Shown here piece after piece: positions 44,752 through 54,492 of a DNA stretch of 64,000 nt. A program made the position numbers and the translations under genes. Under the pieces are notes generated by a model that was not told where the DNA came from, did not search any database, and was given only the letters and a program-made list of their open reading frames with translations. Numbering within the stretch: position 1 is the stretch's first letter; every line of letters starts with the position of its first letter. Source of the stretch: Paenibacillus sp. PastM-3 (GTDB lineage: Bacteria; Bacillota; Bacilli; Paenibacillales; Paenibacillaceae); NCBI RefSeq assembly GCF_029893965.1, contig NZ_JARXXP010000001.1:558001-622000 (forward strand), given 5' to 3'.

Positions 44752-46608
44752 CTACTCTTCGCCTGCCAGCAACAGGAACGAATAAGGCTCCATGCGGATT
44801 TCCGAAGCGGTTGCCAGCTCCAGTCCGTTATACAAATCTCTTAAGCTCCGGTTTTGCAGCTGATCAGGCAGCTTAACAACAGCAGCATCGGCCGAGTTGT
44901 GAAGCAGCACGTACAGGGCAGCGCCGCCGGCGGATTTTTTATAAACCACTGTTTCTTCACTTTCCCCGGCAGACAGCCATTCCAGATCAATTTCCCTGAA
45001 AAGCGGGTTCTGCCGCCGGAGTCCGATCAGTCTGCGTACGGTATCATACAGATCAGGATTTTGCTCCTCCGGCTTCCACGGCATACACTGCCGGTTATGA
45101 TGCTCATCGCCGCTTAGGCCGACTTCGCCGCCGTAGTAAATACTCGGAGAACCGCCGTACGTCAGCAGAAAAACATAAGTCAGCTTGACCAGCTCCGTGT
45201 TGTCTCCGCAAAAATGCAGAATCCGCGCCGTATCATGGCTGTCCAGCGGATTGAACATATTGCGGGCTACATGCTTGGGATAGCTGACGAGCAGCTGGTT
45301 AATGGCATACTTGAAATCCTGGGCAGAATACTGATCTTCCGCCTGGAGTGTGGTTCCGAAGAAACGGGTAACCGGCCAGGTAAATTCATAATTCATCACC
45401 GCATCGAACTGGTCGCCCTGAAGCCACGGATTGGAGTAGAGCCAGTTTTCCCCGAGGATATAGATATCACTGCGGATGGCCTTGATTCTTTTGCGGAATT
45501 CCCTCCAGAAATCATGGGATACCTCATTAGCCACATCGAGCCTCCAGCCGTCAATGTGATAACGCTCCGTCCAGTAGACGGCTGCACTGATCAGATATTC
45601 GCGCGCTGCCGGATTTCCGGTATTCCATTTGGGCATCATCTCTGTATAGGCAAACGTGCGGTAATTCAGGTGCTCCCCGAAATAATAGCCTTCCCTGGCG
45701 GCCAGCTCTGTGTCCGGAACAATCTCCTTATCTCCATCCAGTATATAAAAATAGTCATAATATGGTGAACGTCTGCCATTCTGCAGCACATCCTGCCAGA
45801 ACGGATGCTCATAACCGCAGTGATTGAACACCGCATCCAGCATCACGCGAATGCCCCTCTTGTGCGCTTCTTTTACCATTGTACCGAAAGCCTCATTGTC
45901 GCCGAAGCTCGGATCAATCTTGAAATAATCCCTTGTATCATACTTGTGGGAGCTCGGTGAATCAAACAGCGGGGTAAAGTAGATTCCGGTGCAGCCGAGA
46001 TCGCGGATATAGTCAAGCTTTTCGCTGATTCCCTGCAGATTACCGCCGAACTTTTTACCATTGCCGTCAAGCTGGTCACTGCCCCATTCCAGAATTTCTT
46101 CAGAAGGAGCAGCAGTGGCACTTCGGTTGAACCGGTCGGGAAAAATCTGATACCATACCGTATCCGGAACCCATTCCGGCGCTGCGTACAGGTCTTCCTC
46201 CAAAATGTATGGATAATTATAGTAGTTCGTATAGTCCTTAGGCGGAGCCCAGTCCCGTTCAAGCGTCGTAAAACGCTGGCAGCCTGCGAAGCAGCACTCA
46301 ATGCCGTCATCCAGCACAAAAGCATATTTAATTCTTCTCCAGTTAAACCCGGTAAGCTCGGCAAACCAGCAGTCATGATAACGGGTTACATATTCCTTTT
46401 TCATCTCAACCCGCTGCATCATATCAACGGCAAATTCATAGACATGCGAATCCTTGGACACCGGCTTCCAGTTGAACGGGTCCATCGCCAGTACAGTGAC
46501 TGACTTCAAGTCATCTTTTTTGGTTCTGATGCGGATATGCAGGGTTTCAGTGTCGTAGGCGTACGAGAATGGCCCTTTAGGCTCATGATAAAAGGATGCT
46601 AAATCCAT
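44752..46608 (-). CDS. Alpha-amylase family enzyme (neopullulanase/cyclomaltodextrinase-like)
   Basis: 618 residues, no signal peptide. An N-terminal beta domain (CBM34-like) precedes the GH13 barrel. The four GH13 regions are visible: DAVFNHCG, GWRLDVANE (nucleophile Asp), ILGENW (acid/base Glu) and NPLDSHD. It acts on cyclodextrins, pullulan or linear maltodextrins in the cytoplasm. ATG 46608 has AAGGAG 8 nt upstream. First gene of a two-gene operon with the GDE-type enzyme. Confidence 0.9.
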   Translation of the reverse strand: MDLASFYHEPKGPFSYAYDTETLHIRIRTKKDDLKSVTVLAMDPFNWKPVSKDSHVYEFAVDMMQRVEMKKEYVTRYHDCWFAELTGFNWRRIKYAFVLDDGIECCFAGCQRFTTLERDWAPPKDYTNYYNYPYILEEDLYAAPEWVPDTVWYQIFPDRFNRSATAAPSEEILEWGSDQLDGNGKKFGGNLQGISEKLDYIRDLGCTGIYFTPLFDSPSSHKYDTRDYFKIDPSFGDNEAFGTMVKEAHKRGIRVMLDAVFNHCGYEHPFWQDVLQNGRRSPYYDYFYILDGDKEIVPDTELAAREGYYFGEHLNYRTFAYTEMMPKWNTGNPAAREYLISAAVYWTERYHIDGWRLDVANEVSHDFWREFRKRIKAIRSDIYILGENWLYSNPWLQGDQFDAVMNYEFTWPVTRFFGTTLQAEDQYSAQDFKYAINQLLVSYPKHVARNMFNPLDSHDTARILHFCGDNTELVKLTYVFLLTYGGSPSIYYGGEVGLSGDEHHNRQCMPWKPEEQNPDLYDTVRRLIGLRRQNPLFREIDLEWLSAGESEETVVYKKSAGGAALYVLLHNSADAAVVKLPDQLQNRSLRDLYNGLELATASEIRMEPYSFLLLAGEE

Positions 46609-46812
46609 GCGGCACACTCCTTAAAAGGGAATTATAACTTAACTTATACGTTTAAGTGATGTAAGTATATCGCTCACTCAAAGAGTCTGTCAATCAGCTT
46701 TCTGTTCTAGGAAAATAAAGTATAGACTCGAGTCATAAATCTAACAATGTTTTGAATTGGAGAATCGTCAGCAGTTGCACAATAAGTTTTAGACTAGTCC
46801 ATTAAATGAAGC

Positions 46813-46889
46813 AGCGGCAGAACAAGACTTGATAAATAAAGTCTTAGACTGCCGCTTGTTGTTCAACTAACGTTTCCCGTTAGTTGAAC
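46813..46889. repeat. Two strong hairpins in an AT-rich gap
   Basis: Hairpin 1: AGCGGCAG/CTGCCGCT (46813-46856) with inner AAGACTT/AAGTCTT. Hairpin 2: GTTCAACTAACG/CGTTAGTTGAAC (46861-46889), 12 perfect pairs around a 5-nt loop. They look like ends of an old mobile element or a terminator pair. The rest of the gap (46609-47027) holds the upstream region of the GH13 gene and nothing else I can name. Confidence 0.5.
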
Positions 46890-47027
46890 AAGCACGCTTT
46901 CTTTTATTACAGAACTTCTTCGTACTGCGCAACTTCTAAGGTCAAATTAGTAAAAATATCCACTTCCAAATATGATAGGATAATAAAGAACACTAAATGT
47001 ATTCTGGTATTGGAGGATGACTAGAAA

Positions 47028-47450
47028 ATGATTCAATCGATTGTACATATCGCTTTGGTCGTCAAAGATTATGATGAAGCGATAGAATTCTATACGAAAG
47101 TTTTGAACTTTACATTAGTTGAAGATATTTATCAACCTGAGCAAGATAAAAGATGGGTAGTCGTTTCCCCTCCTGGTTCAGTCGGTACTACAATCTTACT
47201 TGCTAGAGCTTCAAAACCTGAACAAGAGCCATTTGTTGGCAACCAAGCTGGTGGTCGAGTATTCTTATTTCTAAACACCGACAACTTTTGGAGAGATTAT
47301 AATGAAATGATTTCCAGGGGGGTAGAATTCGTTAGAGAACCCAAAGAGCAATCTTACGGAATAGTAGCTGTATTTAAAGATTTGTACGGAAATTTGTGGG
47401 ACCTTCTGGAAATGAATGAAGATCATCCAATTGCCAAACGAGTTAAGTAA
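47028..47450 (+). CDS. VOC-superfamily (glyoxalase/bleomycin-resistance-like) protein
   Basis: 140 residues. Paired beta-alpha-beta-beta-beta modules, with the first metal-ligand position in IVHIALVVKDYDEAIEFYT and the last in DLYGNLWDLLEMN. GGAGG lies 11 nt upstream of ATG. The gene is visibly more AT-rich than its neighbours, which suggests acquisition. Substrate unknown. Confidence 0.85.
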   Translation: MIQSIVHIALVVKDYDEAIEFYTKVLNFTLVEDIYQPEQDKRWVVVSPPGSVGTTILLARASKPEQEPFVGNQAGGRVFLFLNTDNFWRDYNEMISRGVEFVREPKEQSYGIVAVFKDLYGNLWDLLEMNEDHPIAKRVK

Positions 47451-47726
47451 TTCTTCAAGAGTCAATCGTCAGTTCAATAAACCAACAGTAGTCAAGGACT
47501 TTCCAGTTTTAGATGAATGTTGGTTTTATATTGAAATCCTCAAAACGGACTCTCTTGGAATTCGTTAGTGAACAGTTTGCGTCAAATGCGACATAAAATC
47601 TCCACTTATCTTGTTAACTAAATATCCTGCCCTTTAATTGAACAAAAGCAGCCGATCACATGGATCAGCTACTTTCTTGGTATTATTGAGCTATCGTTTC
47701 CCCTGTCTTCACCTCGCCCTCTCCAA

Positions 47727-48224
47727 ATGACTCAGGAAGAATTGCTGGAACGCGCGAGAAAACAAACTAAATTAGGTCGTCATTTAGAAGAACTTAGATT
47801 AAAAAACAATTTGTCTTATAGAAGAGCTGAAGAGTTAACTGATATTAGTCATTCCTATATTCGAAATGTGGAGAACGGTATTGATCCGCGAACTAAAAAA
47901 GCAATCTACCCTACTCCGGATATTCTTGAAAAATTCGCTATTGCTTACAATGTCTCTTTAGAATCTTTACTCGAAGCAGCCAATATCATTGAACATGAGC
48001 CGCTCCATGATGAGATGGACGTACAAGTAAAAGAAGAGCGTGATAAGCTTTTTCGCATACGGCTTACAAATCTTATTGAGCAGTCTGGACTCTCCATCTC
48101 CGAAATCACTAGAAAAACAGAGATCCCCTTAGAGCGAATTAACGACTTAGAAAATGGAACTTTCGAGCCAAAAGTTGAAGAAATCCAAATCCCTTTGAGA
48201 TTGCTGAACGAGAGGGAATTATGA
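47727..48224 (+). CDS. XRE-family regulator with two HTH regions
   Basis: 165 residues. The first helix-turn-helix is at about residues 17-62 (LRLKNNLSYRRAEELTDISH, then SYIRNVENG). A second HTH-like segment is near the C-terminus (IEQSGLSISEITRKTEIP, then LERINDLENG). AT-rich. No clear ribosome site at the ATG, so the start is uncertain. The stop overlaps the next small ORF as ATGA, as in ImmR/ImmA-type immunity pairs of integrative elements. Confidence 0.75.
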   Translation: MTQEELLERARKQTKLGRHLEELRLKNNLSYRRAEELTDISHSYIRNVENGIDPRTKKAIYPTPDILEKFAIAYNVSLESLLEAANIIEHEPLHDEMDVQVKEERDKLFRIRLTNLIEQSGLSISEITRKTEIPLERINDLENGTFEPKVEEIQIPLRLLNEREL

Positions 48225-48328
48225 TACTTAATCTGGACTTGCCCGACTCGATCTCAGGAGTTTCTGTCCACCGCGCATCGAATCGTTACATACTACTTAA
48301 TCTATTTCTGAAGGAGATACACGAATAA
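48221..48328 (+). CDS. 35-residue ORF, possible stub of an ImmA/IrrE-type partner
   Basis: Starts at ATG overlapping the XRE stop: LDLPDSISGVSVHRASNRYI then LLNLFLKEIHE. The ISGVSVHR...YILLN segment resembles the opening beta-hairpin of ImmA/IrrE metallopeptidases that cleave such repressors, but the HExxH part is absent. Likely a truncated remnant; similarity is weak. Confidence 0.4.
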   Translation: MILNLDLPDSISGVSVHRASNRYILLNLFLKEIHE

Positions 48329-48652
48329 TTATTTCCTATAGACTCGGGGTACCTCTATTTCTTCTGGGTTTCTATGAACATCCTTTGCTTGGCAAATACA
48401 AGCTGATCTTCGCTTTCCGGGGGGGAATCCCGTGAGCGGCGCGTCGCCCTCATGTCCGGACTCGTATTTATAATGATAAGACCCGAAGCCGATGATGCTC
48501 GGCCCCCACATCTTCGCTTCATACCCTGTCGTTTCCGTAAAAAGATCAAGCAGCTGGAAAGCGTCATCGCGTTTGCTCGGATGATCGATATTCTCAATAA
48601 ACTCCAGCACACTGATGTTCGTTTCGGTTGACTTCTGCTTGTACACCGTCAT
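48329..48652 (-). pseudogene. DUF1801 protein with frameshift
   Basis: The first 75 residues match DUF1801 (YdhG-like) proteins (YEAKMWGPSIIGFGSYHYKY). Just after APLTGF the frame passes a run of seven G/C (near 48420-48426) and becomes unrelated sequence. In another frame the expected continuation PRKAKISLYL appears, then soon stops. A one-base slip in the run explains it. Function in the family unknown. Confidence 0.7.
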
Positions 48653-48805
48653 GTCCCCTCCTTGCGTTATAAGTCTACAGCCCTTTTACGAAAAAAACTT
48701 CTCCGATCTCCCCCTCATTGATCCCGCGTGCCCGTTGTTCTCTCCCAACCGTTTCGGCAGAAAAGTCCTATGACCAAAGTCCGTGCGCAGCCAGCAAAAA
48801 AAGGG

Positions 48806-49789
48806 TCACGCCTGCCCCATTACCTCAGCGAGCAGCTCATACATCCGGCATTTATGTCCAAAATCCGGCGATACCGTAGCCAGCATAATCTCATCGGCAT
48901 TGTACCGGTCCGCCAGCCGGACCAGCTGGCGCTTCATCCGTTCCGGGTCGCCGACAAGCATCCGTCCGCGTCCGGCCGCCATGATCTGCCGCTGCTCCGG
49001 CGTATACCCTCTGGCAGCGACAGTCTCGATGGACGGAACCCTCAGCAGTCCGCCGCCTTCCCGGATGTTCAGCAGATAATCGTCGAACACGCCGGCCAGC
49101 ATCTCCGCCTGCTCGTCCGTCTCCCCGCAGACAGCAAAAGCGGTCACCAGCACCTGCGGTTTCCCGCCGGGAGCTGCAGGAACAAATTGCTCCCGGTATG
49201 CCTTCACGGCCTCCGGTCCCCCTTGCCCGTTGATGAAATGGCCGAACGCAAGGCCCATCCCGTGCCGCGCGGCAGATTCAGCGCTGCCGGAGCTGGAGCC
49301 CAGCAGCCATAAGTCCGGCGGCTCCGCGGGTAACGGCCTTGGCAAGGGCTGACCGCCGGAGCGGTTGACATATCCGGCCAGCCGGGCAATCTGATCCGGA
49401 TAGTGCCGGAACGAGCCGCTGCGCCCATCCAGCAGCACTCGCGATACATCCGCCGGGCCTCCGGTAGAGCGGCCAATGCCGAGGTCGATCCTCCCCGGAT
49501 AAAGTGCGGCCAGCACCGCGAAGCTTTCGGCCACCTTGAACGGGCTGTGCATCGGCAGCATGACGCCGCCGGATCCGGTCCGGATCCGGCCGGTGCCGGC
49601 AGCAATAGCCCCTGCGAGAATTTCCGGCGCAGAGCCTGCCAGCACATCGTTGCCGTGATGCTCTGATACCCAATACCGGTGATACCCCCACCCCTCCGCA
49701 AGCCGGGCCAGCCGGACGGAATGGGCCAAAGCCTGTTCGGGAGTCTCCCCGTCGGCAATTTCCGAATAATCCAGGATCGACAACCTCAT
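48806..49789 (-). CDS. LLM-class flavin-dependent oxidoreductase
   Basis: 327 residues, luciferase-like (beta/alpha)8 monooxygenase. Typical features are GYHRYWVSEHHG near residue 40, GSGGVMLPMHSP and PGRIDLGIGR. It uses FMNH2 or F420-like cofactor; Firmicute members use FMN. AGGAGG lies upstream of ATG. Substrate unknown. It is GC-richer than the patch to its left. Confidence 0.88.
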   Translation of the reverse strand: MRLSILDYSEIADGETPEQALAHSVRLARLAEGWGYHRYWVSEHHGNDVLAGSAPEILAGAIAAGTGRIRTGSGGVMLPMHSPFKVAESFAVLAALYPGRIDLGIGRSTGGPADVSRVLLDGRSGSFRHYPDQIARLAGYVNRSGGQPLPRPLPAEPPDLWLLGSSSGSAESAARHGMGLAFGHFINGQGGPEAVKAYREQFVPAAPGGKPQVLVTAFAVCGETDEQAEMLAGVFDDYLLNIREGGGLLRVPSIETVAARGYTPEQRQIMAAGRGRMLVGDPERMKRQLVRLADRYNADEIMLATVSPDFGHKCRMYELLAEVMGQA

Positions 49790-50053
49790 CTATAATACCT
49801 CCTATGACAACAGGCGCCTTCTTTCCGACGCGCCGGTGCTCATTGATTTTCTTCATTCCTATTTAGTTTAACCATGTTATACCCAGGCGTCCAACTGGAA
49901 GTCTAACACTTTATTTTCCAATTTAGAACTTTATTTTCTTTTGACACTTTCTCCGTAGCAGTGTCCGTGTCACCCCCGCTACCTTGCCAATCCAATTACA
50001 CCACAATATAATTAATTAGATGAGTACCAAACCACTGAATTGACGGAGGCGCT

Positions 50054-51103
50054 ATGAAACTGCATATTCATGAACAGTTCGACCCGGTTTTTGAAACGAT
50101 GGGATTATTATATGTAAGCTATCAGCCGTCTTACCGGAAAATAATGGTCGAAGACCTTGAACAATTTGGCCTGGATGGCGAAGCTTTTTACAACAAGCAC
50201 TTAAAAATCATGGAAAAATACATCGGCAGCTTCGCCAAACACAGGAAAACGGATGATACCGCCGTATTCTTTTTTAATGATGATACGACAGACTTCTTCT
50301 TACTTCTGCAGGTATTGCTTAGTGAAAATCCGGAGTGGCTTACTTCACTGGAAGGTATTGCGGAGACGGCCGTTCAGGATAAAATACTAAAGACGATTAA
50401 CGAAATGCAAGCGATGCAGAGTCATTCTCCCCGTGAACTGGAGCTGTCGTCCATTCAGTCACTTCCGGAAATGATCCGCTTTCTTAACGAAAGTCCGCTG
50501 AAGGAAGCAACCAAATGGAAGCTGATGACACTACTGCACCAGCCGCGCGAACACCTTCGTACCCTTATAGAAATTGTAAAAATAAATCTGCCGGCTTTTG
50601 AAAAAGCCCGCCGGGAGATTGAGAAGCAGGTCAGCAAGCTAATCCCTGCATACGTTCAGTCCATTCAACGGCAACAGGATGAGCAGTTTATTAAGTTTGT
50701 AGACATGCTGGAGGATGAGAATCCGGAGGTTTATCCTACCCTCATCCTGCCGCTCGGCCAGATGGTTTTATCCGGCAAACACTATTACGGGTTATACGTA
50801 GATATGCTGCCGATCGCCAGCAAGCAGCATTCTGATTCCAGAGAGCTTTTGCTGCTACGGATGAAGGCGCTGGCCGATAACAGTAAATTACAAATTCTTG
50901 CCTCACTTAAGGTAAGTCCCAAATACAATCTGGAGATCGCCGACCAGCTGGGACTCACAGCAGCAACGATGTCTCATCATATGAATGTCCTGCTTGCCTG
51001 CGGAATGGTCCGGGTCGAGAAAAACAACGGCAGAGTATATTATCATCTCCATACAGAAAACATGCAGGCGCTGATCGAAGATCTGCAACAGTTTCTTTTA
51101 TAA
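50054..51103 (+). CDS. ArsR-type winged-helix regulator with long N-terminal domain
   Basis: 349 residues. The C-terminal 85 residues form an ArsR-like winged helix (LKALADNSKLQILASL, then ADQLGLTAATMSHHMNVLLACGMV). The N-terminal 260 residues are mostly helical with no metal motif I recognise, a build found in Paenibacillus/Bacillus regulators. GGAGG lies just upstream of ATG. It lies 150 bp before an ABC exporter gene on the same strand and probably regulates it. Confidence 0.8.
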   Translation: MKLHIHEQFDPVFETMGLLYVSYQPSYRKIMVEDLEQFGLDGEAFYNKHLKIMEKYIGSFAKHRKTDDTAVFFFNDDTTDFFLLLQVLLSENPEWLTSLEGIAETAVQDKILKTINEMQAMQSHSPRELELSSIQSLPEMIRFLNESPLKEATKWKLMTLLHQPREHLRTLIEIVKINLPAFEKARREIEKQVSKLIPAYVQSIQRQQDEQFIKFVDMLEDENPEVYPTLILPLGQMVLSGKHYYGLYVDMLPIASKQHSDSRELLLLRMKALADNSKLQILASLKVSPKYNLEIADQLGLTAATMSHHMNVLLACGMVRVEKNNGRVYYHLHTENMQALIEDLQQFLL

Positions 51104-51114
51104 TGGATGAATGG

Positions 51115-51146
51115 CTTCCCGCACCCATAATGCGGGGAGTTTTTTT
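51115..51146 (+). terminator. Terminator after the ArsR-type gene
   Basis: CTTCCCGCA/TGCGGGGAG stem with a 7-nt loop followed by seven T. Confidence 0.88.
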
Positions 51147-51254
51147 ATATCCTCATATTCGATTTCAATCTAATTTATTCGACTTAATTGTAATTCGTGT
51201 GTTATCTTCATCTTACAAATTATGTATAAATCTAATTATGGAGCTGATGTAGAG

Positions 51255-52980
51255 ATGAAACACACTTTGATACGCAACAAGCTGCTGTTGGCTGTAACTT
51301 TACTGTCCGGTATGATTGCCGCTGCCGTCGGTGTGCTGATTGCTCTTGTGCTGCAAAAAGTAATTGATGCCGCTCTCCGGGGAGATTTGCAGCTTTTCCA
51401 GCGCATTCTGCTGGTGACCATTATTTATGTGCTGATGCTTTGCCTGACCAGTTTCATCCATTCTTTATGCAGTAAGGCTCTTGTACGCAATGTTACTGTG
51501 TCGATCAGGGAACGGATATTCCGCGGTGTGCTCTACCAAAAAACAGCTGACTTCAAAGCGGCCAATACCGCAGATTATCTGTCAGCACTGACCAATGACA
51601 TCAAGCTGGTTATCGAAAATGTTCTTCAGCCTCTCCTGCATACCTTTCAAAATACCGTAATTTTTATATCCTCCCTTATTGTTCTCCTCGCATTAAGCCC
51701 GCTGATTACACTTATTCTCGTGATCGGCATGATTCTGATGTTCACAATCCCTTCGCTGTTCGGAAGGCTGCTGCAACGCAGGCTCAATGCCGTATCTTCT
51801 GAGATGTCCCGGTTCACTGCACAAATCAAAGATCTTCTGGCCGGATATGAAGTGATCCGATCCTTTGGCCTTAAAAAGCAAAGTGAACAGGGATTTCAGC
51901 AGGCCAATCAAACTGCCGCGAGTGTCAGCTTTGCTGCGGACCGGTTATTTGCTGCGAATGAAAGCATATCGGAGGCATTAGCTATATTCAGCCAGCTTAC
52001 CGTCATGTTCGTTGCCGCCTACCTGAATCATCACCGGCCACATTTCCGCAGGCAGTCTTGTTGCACTGGTCCAGCTAAGCGGCGGACTGGTCGGCCCTGT
52101 GCTCGTCATCATGCAGAATGTTCCCAAGATCAGAAGCATGAAGCCGATCCTTGAGCGCATTGAACAGCTCGCTGGCGAAGCTGGGCAGCCTTCAAAATCA
52201 GAACAGCCTGAACCTGTGTTTGAACATTCTTTAGAGGTGCGCCGGCTCAGCTTTAGCTATCAGCAGGGACAACCCGTCCTCAAGGATATTCATTTCAGGC
52301 TGCACAGAGGACAAAAAATCGCCTTAATCGGACCAAGCGGCTGCGGCAAATCAACGCTCGTTAAGCTGCTAAGTGGGTATTACGAAGATTATGACGGTTC
52401 TGTCTCTTTGGACGGTGTCGAGCTATCAGCGCTAGACAGCGAATCCATGCTTCTTATAACATCAATGATTCATCAGAATGTTTTTCTGTTCGACTCAGAT
52501 ATCAAGCACAACATCTGTCTGGACGAACCGTTTCCGGAAACGGTACTGGAAGCGGCACTCCGCAGCAGCAGCCTGTATTCCTATGTCCAGCAGCTGCCGG
52601 AAGGACTATCCACTACAGTCGGCGAAAATGGCTCCCGGCTCTCAGGCGGCCAGCGCCAGCGGGTTGCTGTGGCCCGGGCACTGATCCGCAGCAAGCCGAT
52701 CCTGATTCTGGATGAAGGAACGTCTGCAGTTGACAGGCAGACTGCCTATGAGATTGAGAGCAGCCTGCTCGCCCTGCCGGATCTTACACTAATCACGATT
52801 ACGCACAATCTGAATGATGAGCTGCTTGAGCAGTATGACGAAATTTGGTTTATGGAGGACGGCAGAATTACTGAGAGTGGCAATCTAAGCGAGATGCGGG
52901 ATTACGGAGGCAGCTTCAGCCGCTTTTATCAGAAAAAAGAACCTGATCTTCAAACGGCTGGCAGCTTGCCAGTCTATTAA
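51255..52980 (+). pseudogene. ABC exporter (membrane plus ATPase domain) broken by one frameshift
   Basis: The N-terminal part is an exporter membrane domain with six helices (LLLAVTLLSGMIAAAVGVLI onward). The C-terminal part is an intact ATPase: Walker A GPSGCGKST, signature LSGGQRQR, Walker B LILDEGT and H-loop THN. Between them an extra A near 52026 shifts the frame. Removing it restores YLIITGHISAGSLVALVQLS, which joins the halves smoothly. Either a true pseudogene, a very recent mutation, or a base-call error. The ATG at 51255 has GGAG 11 nt upstream. The ArsR-type regulator lies before it. Confidence 0.8.
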
Positions 52981-52995
52981 TCTCTGTATACAAAA

Positions 52996-53048
52996 AACTC
53001 CTCCGTAACTGGCTGCCCGTTGAATACAGGCAGTCAGTCGGAGGAGTT
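52996..53048. terminator. Bidirectional terminator
   Basis: AACTCCTCCG/CGGAGGAGTT stem with an inner CTGCC/GGCAG pair between convergent genes. Confidence 0.85.
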
Positions 53049-53070
53049 CCTTAGATTTTGGGTCAGCGGA

Positions 53071-53634
53071 TTAACGCTCCATCAGCAGCAGCCCATCAAT
53101 TCGCTCCTTCGCACCCTTCCAGGAGGTCATCAGCGGAAATGCATACTCCTCACGTGCCCTTAGATTCCACGGATGCGGGATGCACAGCACCTTTTTACCT
53201 TCCTGAACAGCAGGCAGCAGATTATGCGGCCCGTCGTCGATCAGCAGATCAAAATTAATCAGATGCTTCCGCTTGGCCGTAAAGAAATTTTCTGCCGGAA
53301 TGAACGGCATATGCTTCTGCAGCCAGTTCCATTTTTCGGTGACAGACTTGGGTGCAGCCGCAGTAACGATTATGACATCATAGGCGTTGTGCAGCTTTTC
53401 CATTTCCTCCACCACGTGCTCGTCAAACAGCTCCAGCTCCTCATACAAGCCCGGACGGCCGAAAAAGAGCTCCTGTGTACTGTCGGGATGTCGCAAATGA
53501 TCCGTGTTCCAATCGATCATCTCCTCATAGCGGAGGAGATGCGTCGGGAAATCATTGTTGTTATGGTAAATAGCCCGTTTGACCAGATGACAGATGGTAT
53601 CATCCATATCTACGGCGATGACCGGTTTTCTCAT
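53071..53634 (-). CDS. HAD-family 5'-nucleotidase (NT5C-like)
   Basis: 187 residues. HAD motif I is DMDDT near the N-terminus, motif II is in VTAAAP, and motif IV is in LLIDDGPHN. It matches 5'(3')-deoxyribonucleotidase-like proteins (NT5C type) that dephosphorylate nucleotides. ATG with AGGAG upstream. 26 bp downstream of a GNAT gene, possibly co-transcribed. Confidence 0.8.
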   Translation of the reverse strand: MRKPVIAVDMDDTICHLVKRAIYHNNNDFPTHLLRYEEMIDWNTDHLRHPDSTQELFFGRPGLYEELELFDEHVVEEMEKLHNAYDVIIVTAAAPKSVTEKWNWLQKHMPFIPAENFFTAKRKHLINFDLLIDDGPHNLLPAVQEGKKVLCIPHPWNLRAREEYAFPLMTSWKGAKERIDGLLLMER

Positions 53635-53660
53635 AGGCAGCTCCTATTCATGCTTGTATA

Positions 53661-54473
53661 TTAGATAAGACTCCAGATTGCGCGCGTCCAGGCGATCCGG
53701 AAGCCTGTGCGTTCCATATTGTTCTGGCTTACCGATCCGAAGGCGGCTTGTGCAGCAACTAACCGGCAGCCAGTCTTGTGGGCGGTGTACAATCTCTGCC
53801 GAAGCAGTGCAGTCTGTATGCCCCGGTTGCGGAAATCAGGTGCTGTCGCTGCCAGCGCGCATGAAGCAACGGTACTACCGATATGCATTGCCGCTACTCC
53901 GGCAGGTACATTATCAAGAAGTGCCAGGAACAGCATCCATCCATTCCTGTTCAGCAATCCGATGTTATTGTTAATAAAATGAGGCTTGGCAGACAGCGGC
54001 ATACCCGAGCCGAGACAGTGTATTTCAGCATATGCGTCAAATTGTGACTGTTCCCGGATTTCAATGATTTCAATATTGGACGGCGGGGTTGGCGGTTCTG
54101 TTAGAGGCAACCCGTATAATACAGAATGAAATCCAGTCTGGCCCAGACCGTTAGCTCTTAACGCTGCAAGCAGTCTGGGACTGCAATGATACGGATCAAC
54201 ATCAACCTGGAAGTCCCGTTCCCTTTCACGATAGAACCGGACCCATTCCTCTATCTGATCCTCTTCATCATCTGTTAACCCTTTTACCGAATTAAATATG
54301 CTCCAGGGCATAGTCCTTATGTAATAAGCAGTCGCTTTACCAAAACTTCTGATCTCAACCCCCTCCGGGTTTCCTTCCCGTTCAGCAATGGACTGTATTC
54401 TGGAAGTCAGGAAGTCTATTTCGGATTGCCGGATTTGGGCAATAACCTTGTCATTGACAACCGGAAATTGCAT
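53661..54473 (-). CDS. GNAT-family N-acetyltransferase
   Basis: 270 residues. The acetyl-CoA segment is near the C-terminus (LAATAPDFRNRGIQTALLRQ), followed by VSQNNMERTGF. ATG 54473 has GGGAGG at 8 nt; a longer frame lacks a ribosome site and overlaps the next gene. Acceptor unknown. It follows another GNAT gene by 19 bp. Confidence 0.82.
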   Translation of the reverse strand: MQFPVVNDKVIAQIRQSEIDFLTSRIQSIAEREGNPEGVEIRSFGKATAYYIRTMPWSIFNSVKGLTDDEEDQIEEWVRFYRERERDFQVDVDPYHCSPRLLAALRANGLGQTGFHSVLYGLPLTEPPTPPSNIEIIEIREQSQFDAYAEIHCLGSGMPLSAKPHFINNNIGLLNRNGWMLFLALLDNVPAGVAAMHIGSTVASCALAATAPDFRNRGIQTALLRQRLYTAHKTGCRLVAAQAAFGSVSQNNMERTGFRIAWTRAIWSLI

Positions 54474-54492
54474 GCTGAACGCCTCCCTCTTG

